A stretch of DNA of 64,000 bases from a virus. Shown piece by piece: positions 50,649-58,380 of this stretch; the stretch's first letter is position 1, and the number at the start of each line of letters is the position of its first letter. Made by a program: the position numbers and the translations under genes. The notes under the pieces were generated by a model. The model was not told the origin of the DNA. It ran no database searches and saw nothing but the letters and a program-made list of their open reading frames with translations. The stretch covers positions 18,229 through 82,228 of the IMG/VR virus record IMGVR_UViG_3300005264_000008, one strand, 5' to 3'.

Positions 50649-51248
50649 ATGAAAAAAATAAGCTATAATGATGGACAAGGAAGTAGAGACCGTAAAGTAA
50701 TGCTAGTATTATTTATACCAAGTATAAATAAATTAGTAAAATTTAATTCAGAAGATATAGATGGTTTATGTATAATCACGAATGAAGATTATACTAAAAA
50801 TGGGAAATGGTCTAATTCAACATACGAATTGGCAATTCCCAATGAGGTTCTTCATTGTGAAATCCGACAAGACTGGGAAAATGGGTATTATATCCCCGAA
50901 GGCAATTGGGAAGATGCTTTTAATAATTTTGTCTTAAAGACAGAATTTAAAACACTGTCATTTGAAGAATTTGTTTCATTTGTCACAGTACAATATCCAA
51001 TTACATCTGAACGTTTGAATGAAACGCAAAAAAAGCTATCAAGATTAGATAATTCGGATTATTCGTTTTTAACAATTCAAAACGAATATGATAATGTAGT
51101 AAATGAACTGAAAAATGCTATTCAAGATGCAGAAATTAAACTTGAAATGGAGCGTCTTCAAGTAAAAACAGAAAAATTGAAAACTAAACTAAAAGAAAAA
51201 GGAAAAATGAGCTTAGAAGAACTAAGTGAATTATATAAAAAATTATAA
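50649..51248 (+). CDS. Hypothetical early protein
   Basis: 199 residues from the ATG at 50649; the longer open frame from 50601 would start inside the promoter. MKKISYNDGQGSRDRKVMLV..., then an acidic alpha/beta part and a long C-terminal coiled coil (NELKNAIQDAEIKLEMERLQ and onwards). No family recognised. It is a monocistronic unit between a host-type promoter and a terminator, so probably early. Confidence 0.65.
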   Translation: MKKISYNDGQGSRDRKVMLVLFIPSINKLVKFNSEDIDGLCIITNEDYTKNGKWSNSTYELAIPNEVLHCEIRQDWENGYYIPEGNWEDAFNNFVLKTEFKTLSFEEFVSFVTVQYPITSERLNETQKKLSRLDNSDYSFLTIQNEYDNVVNELKNAIQDAEIKLEMERLQVKTEKLKTKLKEKGKMSLEELSELYKKL

Positions 51249-51259
51249 ATAATAATATT

Positions 51260-51290
51260 AAAAAAGACATCAAATTGGTGTCTTTTTTTT
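51260..51290. terminator. Bidirectional intrinsic terminator
   Basis: AAAAAAGACA-CC-style stem: AAAAAAGACATC-AAAT-TGGTGTCTTTTTTTT between convergent genes. Confidence 0.82.
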
Positions 51291-52920
51291 ATTCACTAGT
51301 ACCCCTGAAATGTTTTTTTGTACTAGATGGGCTATAATTATCAATTACATCAAACCCTAAACTTATATTAACAACCATTGGAATTTCCTTTATAATATCC
51401 CACGGATACTCATCATCAATTGTATATGATAGTGATGTCATTATAACTGGTAGACCTTCACTTACATTATTTGCAAACCACATACCAATTTTTAATGATA
51501 TAATCTGACCTGACATTTGACCTGAATCACTTATCTTTGGACTTTGAAGTTGTACTAGTTTATCTAATTTAGTATACACTGTTTCTATTTCATGGACACT
51601 AAATAATGGCACTAATAAATTAAATGATAATGCTCGTTTTGTTCCTTCATACGTATAAACATCATCAGGCCGACCAATGTACTTAGTAGGTGACCAAGAT
51701 GGGCTAAATGTATCAGAAAGTCCACTTATAAATGCTCTAAACTGAATACCTGCTATTTTGAGATGTATTAAATCATTACTATTATTACTTCCCATGTTTA
51801 TTTCATCTGTTCCACTTACATGTGTCCCTTCATTTGGGTATGAATTATCTGCAGTTCCTAAACGTTTTGACATATTCCAATTCTGATAATAACTATTATT
51901 ATCATTGAAATTAAATTTGTCTTTATATCCAGTAATATCTTTAAAATAATCTTTTGTTTTACTGTTTAATTCAGTATCAAAATTATTATATTTTTTTGAA
52001 TATGGGCTGTTATCAGTTTGAAATTCTTTGTATGATTGATATGTATTGTAATTATCTAATAAGTCAATTGACATTCCATTATAACCAGTTGCAAATCCTG
52101 GTTGTAATCTTTTTCCATATAGTTCATTTTGTAATTTTGTCAATCCACTTGAATTATTTGTTTTATCAATTGTATTATTATATGGATTATTTGGATTGTA
52201 ACTACTATTTAATGTAATTGGTATTCCACTTACAGATTTTCGTATAACAGTACTACCGATTCCATAAAATGAATTAGGACCACCCACACCTGTTAATTCG
52301 GTGTTAATAGTTTCTTCGAATCGTTCATTTATATTTTTCAATGTTTTTATTAACTTACTATTTTGCATATCATCTGTTAATAAACTAAGAATCCTTTCAA
52401 ATGATGATGATTGTAGTGTGTTTTCGTCATTTGTTAAACCAAAATTATTTAACATTTTAATAAGTCGGTTTCCTGTCTTATATGTCTCAGTTGTATTTAG
52501 TTTGTTATAGAATTTTTCATATTCTACTTCATGGTGCATTGACCCATAATTATCGATATGAAATCCTCCTTGTGGTATATTCATTGAAAATTTAATTGGG
52601 TTGAATATGTTAATTGGGTCTATTCCATCATAACCTCGTTTTGGGTTCATTAAATGTAACCCTTCTTGTTTTAATATCCATAGATTACCTTTTGGGCTGG
52701 ATAAAAAATCAGTAATTCGTTTCGTGTCATCTAATGCATGCTTCATATAATCTCTACCACCATATATAAAATCAATATTATTATAATGTGAATAATTACT
52801 AGAATCAATCTCAGTTGGAATGTTTTGTTTTAATATATTATTAGTAATTATATTAGGGCTTTGTGTATTTTTATCTGATACTGTGAAAAATGCTTCTAAA
52901 TTTGTATTGATATTTAACAT
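51289..52920 (-). CDS. Large virion structural protein (baseplate/tail-associated)
   Basis: 543 residues. The first 380 are Asn/Ser/Tyr-rich (SYNPNNPYNNTIDKTNNSSG). The C-terminal 160 carry FRAFISGLSDTFSPSWSPTK then YIGRPDDVYTYEGTKRALSF and QSPKISDSGQMSGQIISLKI, a pattern found in baseplate or tail structural proteins of T4-like phages of marine and Bacteroidetes hosts. Its exact position in the tail is not known. Leader AACTATTTATTTAAAACAA is a candidate late promoter. Confidence 0.6.
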   Translation of the reverse strand: MLNINTNLEAFFTVSDKNTQSPNIITNNILKQNIPTEIDSSNYSHYNNIDFIYGGRDYMKHALDDTKRITDFLSSPKGNLWILKQEGLHLMNPKRGYDGIDPINIFNPIKFSMNIPQGGFHIDNYGSMHHEVEYEKFYNKLNTTETYKTGNRLIKMLNNFGLTNDENTLQSSSFERILSLLTDDMQNSKLIKTLKNINERFEETINTELTGVGGPNSFYGIGSTVIRKSVSGIPITLNSSYNPNNPYNNTIDKTNNSSGLTKLQNELYGKRLQPGFATGYNGMSIDLLDNYNTYQSYKEFQTDNSPYSKKYNNFDTELNSKTKDYFKDITGYKDKFNFNDNNSYYQNWNMSKRLGTADNSYPNEGTHVSGTDEINMGSNNSNDLIHLKIAGIQFRAFISGLSDTFSPSWSPTKYIGRPDDVYTYEGTKRALSFNLLVPLFSVHEIETVYTKLDKLVQLQSPKISDSGQMSGQIISLKIGMWFANNVSEGLPVIMTSLSYTIDDEYPWDIIKEIPMVVNISLGFDVIDNYSPSSTKKHFRGTSE

Positions 52921-52983
52921 ATACTATTGTTTTAAATAAATAGTTTATAATAACAATAAGACAACAAATTAATACTTCCATTA

Positions 52984-53054
52984 TAAATATTACATACATT
53001 TTTAACATCTTATAATTTAATTATTATATAAAAGATACACCAAGCGTTTTGTTA
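52984..53054 (-). repeat. Cassette-block boundary repeat, copy B
   Basis: On the reverse strand TAACAAAACGCTTGGTG..., through ATTATAAGATGTTAAAAATG to TATGTAATATTTA; two or three differences from copy A. Lies directly downstream of the reverse-strand cassette gene at 53075. Confidence 0.65.
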
Positions 53055-53074
53055 AGGTTAATAAAAACCAGCGA

Positions 53075-53653
53075 CTAACTTTCGGATATAAATTCTAATA
53101 CTAATCCATTTATAGTTGGTATTATTTCTTTTGAGATTTGCTTTAAAAACATCTCTCTTTTTTTATGCGAAATATCTGTAATTTGGATATAATCATCAAT
53201 AATAACACAACTAAAATTCTGACTTAAAACTTTAATAGCATCTTTTAATATTTTAGTTTTACCAAAATCACCAATTTTATTAGGATTGTAACCTTTAATT
53301 AGACGTGCTATTCTTGCAGTTGTTATTTGAATTTCGTCATCAGGATAGTCATCTTTATAATCATCATCAATGTTAATCCCAATTGTTCTACCTTGTGTTT
53401 TTCGCAAAACTAAACGACTTTCACAATGTAATGATTGTCCATTTTCTTTGCCCCAATTAATAAAATAGAAAATTTCCGTTAATTCTTTTTCAGAATACGG
53501 TTTCTCTATTATTTTCAAATAATCTTTACTCTTCTTATACATGCCAATATCAGTAGAGCAATATTCTTCGTGGTCTTTGAAAATTGCAGTTACCTTTCCT
53601 TTTATTTTTGGAAAATTAATATCGGATACTAAATCATTTATTTTAAATTTCAT
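53075..53653 (-). CDS. Cassette protein, unknown (192 residues)
   Basis: MKFKINDLVSDINFPKIKGK: an N-terminal SH3/KOW-like beta barrel (VTAIFKDHEEYCSTDIGMYK), then a helical part with EIQITTARIARLIKGYNPN, then a C-terminal alpha/beta domain. No firm family. Between a boundary repeat (downstream) and an attC-like site (upstream), reading leftward. Confidence 0.55.
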   Translation of the reverse strand: MKFKINDLVSDINFPKIKGKVTAIFKDHEEYCSTDIGMYKKSKDYLKIIEKPYSEKELTEIFYFINWGKENGQSLHCESRLVLRKTQGRTIGINIDDDYKDDYPDDEIQITTARIARLIKGYNPNKIGDFGKTKILKDAIKVLSQNFSCVIIDDYIQITDISHKKREMFLKQISKEIIPTINGLVLEFISES

Positions 53654-53769
53654 AATTAATATATTTATTAGATTATTTACTTGTAAATGAAAATATTAAA
53701 AAACTTTAACATTTTATTGGTTTTCATTTACTTTTTTTCGTTGTGTAAATAGCAACTTTTATCTTGACT

Positions 53770-53838
53770 TTTAACGGTTTACCATTGATTTACATTGTGC
53801 TGAAAAAAGCAAATGAAAACCAATAAGTTAGACGTTAT
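53770..53838 (-). repeat. attC-like inverted repeat, strong
   Basis: TAACGGTTTACCATTGATTT at 53772 pairs with AAATGAAAACCAATAAGTTA and CGTTA to 53837. About 20 of 29 positions pair, with a loop of about 7 bases after TGTGC/GCAAA. GTTAGACGTTATG on the right resembles an attC end. Confidence 0.5.
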
Positions 53839-53965
53839 GTTTCACCATTTGAACTATACAATTTTCTTAATCGTAAAGTTTTAAAATAATAATAACAAGA
53901 AATTTTAAATAGACGAGAACTATACCTACCAGATAAATGACTTGATATAGTCCCCTATTCAATTT

Positions 53966-54015
53966 CAAACGCACTTGCAAGCATTGTTATATTAATATTA
54001 TACAAGTGCATTGAT
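53966..54015 (-). repeat. Hairpin/attC-like element downstream of a reverse-strand gene
   Basis: GCACTTG ... CAAGTGC with ATATTAATATTATA in between (itself a palindrome). Between two reverse-strand cassette genes. Could also act as a terminator. The interval 53654-54019 otherwise holds no clear gene. Confidence 0.35.
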
Positions 54016-54019
54016 TCTT

Positions 54020-54319
54020 TTATTTATTGTTATCATAAATTTTTTTTAAGCGTAAAACATCAGACTCATTCAACAGAAATAAATCACATAATTCTGTTGA
54101 TGGAAAATGGTTTTTATATGATTGGAAAACCACTATATCCTTAATAGCTTGCATTTTATTTACATCCAAAAGATTAAACCATTTTCTTTTTTCTAATTCT
54201 GAAAATGTTTTTTTAACTAAATCGTCAGGCATTGCATCTTCGCCTAAGCGAACGCAATATTTAGAAACTGAGCTTATTATTGTTCGTAAGCTTTTAATTT
54301 CAATATCTGATAAAGTCAT
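54020..54319 (-). CDS. Cassette-like protein, unknown (99 residues)
   Basis: MTLSDIEIKSLRTIISSVSK..., helical and charged, ending LRLKKIYDNNK. No family recognised. Followed by the hairpin at 53966. Confidence 0.5.
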   Translation of the reverse strand: MTLSDIEIKSLRTIISSVSKYCVRLGEDAMPDDLVKKTFSELEKRKWFNLLDVNKMQAIKDIVVFQSYKNHFPSTELCDLFLLNESDVLRLKKIYDNNK

Positions 54320-54494
54320 AATTTTTAGATTAAATGATTGTTAATTACTTGCAATATACGAACTTTATTTTAAATATGCAAACTTTATGCTATTTATTTT
54401 GAAATTTTTAGTGTAAGTAGAAAATTCAAAACTCACATTTCCGTTTCCAAATAAATATATTTTATTCATGTCTCTAATTGTATTTTGATATATT

Positions 54495-55006
54495 TTAGGA
54501 ACTAGTTTGCGAAATAACTTTATTATCATCACCGATAAAATCATCAATCTCAGATGGAATATCTTCTTTGAATATTTCCATCAATAATTTCATTTCAGGA
54601 AACACATCATCAGGTAATACTTCCAAATCCATCATTTCCCATTTATTTTTGTCTATATGTTTCATATGCTTGATTATTTTACCGCTATTGAAAAGCGTTG
54701 TAATTGGATACCATTACTTCCGCCATTTTTCAACTCAAATTTACATTTCAGAGAACACCATATCTTATCAGCGGTAATTCTAAACTCAATTTCAAGCCAA
54801 AAAGCAGAATACATCATCTGCTGGAGTTTTGTAAGGTTGTGCTCCAAATCCACATTATTAATGAAATCATCGGTTCTCAATATTTGATATGTGTCGTTTG
54901 CAAAATCCGTTCGCTCCAATATCCAAAACTTTATATTATTTATAGCAGTTAAAACTGAAACTTCCATATTAATATTTTCTAGTTGGTTTGTTTTTAGGTT
55001 TCCCAT
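54495..55006 (-). pseudogene. Gene with one apparent frameshift
   Basis: The open frame from the ATG at 55006 (MGNLKTNQLENINMEVSVLT) ends at 54674 with QRFSIAVK. Removing one T near 54691-54694 gives NSGKIIKHMKHIDKNKWEMM and onwards to TAA at 54495-54497, for a total of about 170 residues. The second part has DDVFPEMKLLMEIFKEDIPS, sensible protein. Function unknown. A small ORF (MNKIYLFGNGNVSFEF...) follows toward 54365 and may be a remnant. Confidence 0.5.
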
Positions 55007-55020
55007 AATTTATTTATTAA

Positions 55021-56433
55021 TTATTTTTCAAAAATTGAAAGTTGTTTTGATGACATATTTTTTAAATAATCTACACTTTCATCATAAGTCAGATTTGGAT
55101 TTTCAAAATAAGCATCTTCCAATGCTCGCAAATATGTTCCGATTTTCGCACCTTTTACATTAAATAATGACATTACATCATTACCATTTAAAGGTAATTT
55201 AATATGTTGTTCGTTTGATGTAACATCGCTTAAATTCTCCAAACGAAGTTTAACTGCTTTAACTTGATTTGGCATACATGAATCATCACTATGTGACATG
55301 TTGTCTGCATGAATTAAATTTAACATTTTATCCATATCAATAATCTTGTTACGGAACTTTCTAAGTGATTTATCCGTAATACCATTTCCATCATCACCAG
55401 CAATTTTTAAGCCCATGTGATTTTTGATTAAATTAGTTATATTATTGATTTCCACAGTTGAATATTTCAATCGTTTTAAAATAGTTGTTGCAATATTCAC
55501 TCCTACGTTCTCATGATTGATAAAATGAATAACACCATTATCATTAGTAGCAGTATCATATTTACCAATATCATGTAATAAACTAGATAATCTAGTAATT
55601 AAGTCATTTGATGTTAATGATACTACTGACAGTGTGTGTCGATACGCATCATCTTTATGATGTTTATTTTGTTCTAATCCAACTAAGTTTAACAGTTCAG
55701 GAATGAAATGTTTCAATAATCCTGTTACACGTAATAATTCAATTGCTTTAACTGGATTAGGACTTATCATCATCTTATTGAATTCCGATTGGATTCGTTC
55801 CATCGAAATAATTGATAGTCTGTAACTATTTTCAGTAATAGCATCTACCATATAATCAGGAAGTTCCCAATTGTACTTAACAGTGAAACGAATTGCACGT
55901 AGCATTCGTAAAGGGTCATCATTGAAAATAGTATCTGGTTCTAGTGATGTACGAATAATCCCCTTTTTTATGTCATCTACACCATGCCCTGTTAAATCTA
56001 ATACGTTACCATTAGATACGTTTTTTAACAGCGAATTTACCGTAAAATCACGTCTAAGAACGTCATCTTTAAGTGACCCATATGATGTGATTGGGTTTCT
56101 GCTGTTTGATTCATATTCTTCCTTGCGTGTCATGACACATTCAATGTCAATTTCACTTAAATCGAATCCATCTACAATGACCCCTTTTAATTTGAACATT
56201 GCTGTGCCGAATGTTTCAAAAACAACAGGTGTAAAATCTACATGATTTTTACACATGAAGTTAGTAAATTCTATGCCTCCATTTGGCATATTAATTACCA
56301 AATCGATGTCTTTGGGTGTTAAACCCATGATTTCATCACGGACAAACCCACCTGCAATAAACACTTTGTTTTCAAACTTGGTGTTTTCAATACACCTTTT
56401 TAAAAAATTTATTGCTCTCTTTTCGTTTGTCAT
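55021..56433 (-). CDS. cca: CCA-adding tRNA nucleotidyltransferase with HD domain
   Basis: 470 residues. Head: FIAGGFVRDEIMGLTPKDID (G28-G29, D42, D44), then DVLRRDFTVNSLL (motif B-like) and DDPLRMLRAIRFTVKYN (motif C). SMERIQSEFNKMM follows, and an HD phosphohydrolase part begins LLHDIGKYDT with INHENVG. It adds CCA to tRNAs. The tRNA genes in this window do not encode CCA, so it probably matures them. It has its own host-type promoter, suggesting early expression. Confidence 0.93.
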   Translation of the reverse strand: MTNEKRAINFLKRCIENTKFENKVFIAGGFVRDEIMGLTPKDIDLVINMPNGGIEFTNFMCKNHVDFTPVVFETFGTAMFKLKGVIVDGFDLSEIDIECVMTRKEEYESNSRNPITSYGSLKDDVLRRDFTVNSLLKNVSNGNVLDLTGHGVDDIKKGIIRTSLEPDTIFNDDPLRMLRAIRFTVKYNWELPDYMVDAITENSYRLSIISMERIQSEFNKMMISPNPVKAIELLRVTGLLKHFIPELLNLVGLEQNKHHKDDAYRHTLSVVSLTSNDLITRLSSLLHDIGKYDTATNDNGVIHFINHENVGVNIATTILKRLKYSTVEINNITNLIKNHMGLKIAGDDGNGITDKSLRKFRNKIIDMDKMLNLIHADNMSHSDDSCMPNQVKAVKLRLENLSDVTSNEQHIKLPLNGNDVMSLFNVKGAKIGTYLRALEDAYFENPNLTYDESVDYLKNMSSKQLSIFEK

Positions 56434-56459
56434 GGTAATTATTTTAAAGATTTATAGTG

Positions 56460-56467
56460 CAAATATA
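56460..56467 (-). promoter_or_regulatory. Bacteroidetes-type -7 box before cca
   Basis: On the reverse strand TATATTTGCACTATAAATC, about 27 bases upstream of the ATG at 56433. Same core as at 27091 and 50616. Confidence 0.65.
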
Positions 56468-56541
56468 ATTTATATAACTTTAATATAAAAATAAAAAATG
56501 TTAAAAAATGTTAAATAACTTTAAAATTAATATTTTGACAA

Positions 56542-56972
56542 CTACTCCGCAATCGATTTTAATAATTCGTGAATGATTTCGATATTGGAATTTCTCCACG
56601 TACACGAGCCATAAGACACTGATTTTTCTGTATAATGATGTGAATTAGCTTTTAAATGTCGCTCACATTCTTTTGCAGTCAAAAACGTGTTTTTATAAAC
56701 TTTTTTTTCTTTATAAGGTAGTCTCACAAAATCGAATTCGGTTTCTAAATAATCACAAAAATCAATATGACTAAAATCATTAAAGTCAATTGTATTGATG
56801 CTATCTTGTTTGTTTTCATAACAAAAACATCTTCAGTTAAAAATCGCCCATCACCACATGACGGTTCTAATATCTTCTTTTGTAGGATGTTGTCATTATT
56901 AAACACAACATCATCAAGTATTTTAATAACAATGTAGTTTGGAGTGAAAATTTGACCCAATTTATTTTTCAT
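56542..56972 (-). pseudogene. Truncated, frameshifted DNA methyltransferase (HsdM/IIG-like)
   Basis: MKNKLGQIFTPNYIVIKILD then KKILEPSCGDGRFL is the N-terminal SAM-binding part of type I or IIG N6-adenine methyltransferases. Near 56819-56823 (A5; T5 on the coding strand) adding one T carries the frame into CYENKQDSINTIDFNDFSHI and onwards to SIAE at 56542. The NPPF/Y catalytic motif and the specificity domain are absent, so even with the shift repaired it is a fragment of about 143 residues. Probably non-functional. Confidence 0.55.
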
Positions 56973-57409
56973 TACGATAATAAAGTGTTACATAATTTAC
57001 CAACTATTTTTTTATCATACTGTCCATTATATTTTTGTGTTAGATATACCATTATATCTTTTATATTTCGTTTATTATTATAACCATTTTTTTGAATTAT
57101 TGTTTTCACAATATCTTCCAACTCAACATCTGACATTTTAGTTGGTAAAAATTGTTTAATTATTTTAATTTCATACATCTCACTATTATATAACTCTGGT
57201 CGGTTTTGTTGTTTATATAACAACGATTGGTCAATTCTCTTTTGACAGTATCTATCCAATATATCAATTATTTCATTGTCACTTAACACATTTAATTTTT
57301 CTTTTTGTGTTGTTTCTACTAAGTTGATTAAATTTTTCAAAACCAATCGTTTTGCAACATTTTTTGATTTCAATGCCTTGACAGATTCAGACTTCAATTT
57401 TGTTAACAT
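56972..57409 (-). CDS. YqeY/GatB-like protein
   Basis: 145 residues. MLTKLKSESVKALKSKNVAK with LKNLINLVETTQKEKLNVLS and the later YEIKIIKQFLPTKMSDVELE match the YqeY family (GatB C-terminal domain-like), which binds tRNA-related substrates. Its ATG overlaps the next gene by one base. With cca and the tRNAs it forms a translation-related group. Leader TTTATTTATATAAAATA is a candidate phage promoter. Confidence 0.8.
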   Translation of the reverse strand: MLTKLKSESVKALKSKNVAKRLVLKNLINLVETTQKEKLNVLSDNEIIDILDRYCQKRIDQSLLYKQQNRPELYNSEMYEIKIIKQFLPTKMSDVELEDIVKTIIQKNGYNNKRNIKDIMVYLTQKYNGQYDKKIVGKLCNTLLS

Positions 57410-57446
57410 AATTTTATATTTTATATAAATAAAGTAATTTTATTTC

Positions 57447-57462
57447 ACTATTTATATAAAAT
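57447..57462 (+). promoter_or_regulatory. Candidate phage promoter (CACTATTTATATAAAA)
   Basis: Same element as before 31128; 9 bases before the ATG at 57471. A reverse-direction copy lies at about 57416-57432 for yqeY. Confidence 0.5.
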
Positions 57463-57470
57463 ACAATAAT

Positions 57471-58337
57471 ATGATAGTAAATAAATATAAATCACGTATA
57501 TTAAACATGATTATAATTACCATGATTATAATCATTAATAACATAATATACATCAAATATTTTTATGATTTCAATATAGTTTTATGTAAAACAGATGTAT
57601 TTGTAGTTATTTTTTTAATATTATCATTTATAACAATTATATTATTATTTCATAACATAATACACCGTTCAAAAGTAGAATATAAAGATAAAATGAATAA
57701 AATGATATTATACAATATAAAAAGTATAGTACACGATTTCAAATCACCGATTAAAACACTAAATGGATTGATATTTTTACTCTCGAATAAATTAAAAAAT
57801 AATAATGACAACTCCATACAAGAATATTCAAAAAAAATAACAACGTTACTAGAATATTTCAACGAAATTATTAATAGTAATTTACGAGTATTTTTAAATC
57901 ATTCACGAATGGAAAATACTAAAATAGAATTATATGATGTCATTAATATGACAACAAATTTAATTCATTACAATTTAAAAGATATTGATATAATATTGGA
58001 TGATTCCTTAAAAGATAAATTCATATATACCGATACATATATATTAATACGTATTATACAAAATATATTAACTAATATACAACATCATAACAAAACACTT
58101 GAATATATCAAAATATATTATAAAAATAGCAATGGACATAATATTATATTTGAAAATAATTGTCCTGAAGCACGAAATATCAAAAGACACATTAGACGTA
58201 ATTACAAAAAATCAATATATGGACTTGGATTAACAATTATACGTGAATTATTATATAAAATAAATGGAAAAATAACATTTTCCACAATAAAAAACATTAA
58301 AAATCAAACAATAATAAATTTTAAAAATTTGAAATAA
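57471..58337 (+). CDS. Membrane histidine-kinase-like protein
   Basis: 288 residues. Two transmembrane segments (about 11-31 and 42-62) with a short loop. Residues 86-95 IVHDFKSPIK match the phospho-acceptor H-box, with His88. An N-box-like IRIIQNILTNIQHH is at about 196-209. The ATP-lid end YGLGLTIIRELLYKINGKI is the G2 box near 251-269. The G1 DxGxG is replaced by FENNCPE, so catalytic competence is uncertain. No response regulator is nearby. Located between phage-promoter elements and the tail sheath gene, so it is probably late. Phage-encoded sensor kinases are rare. Confidence 0.7.
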   Translation: MIVNKYKSRILNMIIITMIIIINNIIYIKYFYDFNIVLCKTDVFVVIFLILSFITIILLFHNIIHRSKVEYKDKMNKMILYNIKSIVHDFKSPIKTLNGLIFLLSNKLKNNNDNSIQEYSKKITTLLEYFNEIINSNLRVFLNHSRMENTKIELYDVINMTTNLIHYNLKDIDIILDDSLKDKFIYTDTYILIRIIQNILTNIQHHNKTLEYIKIYYKNSNGHNIIFENNCPEARNIKRHIRRNYKKSIYGLGLTIIRELLYKINGKITFSTIKNIKNQTIINFKNLK

Positions 58338-58380
58338 TTTTTTTATATTTATATAAAAGAAACAATAAAAAATATAAACA

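Noticed and set aside
54568-55163. Several plus-strand ORFs of 69-90 codons in the 54.5-55.2 kb region
   Set aside because: They lie opposite coding frames of the reverse-strand genes, are hydrophobic and Ser-rich, and overlap one another.
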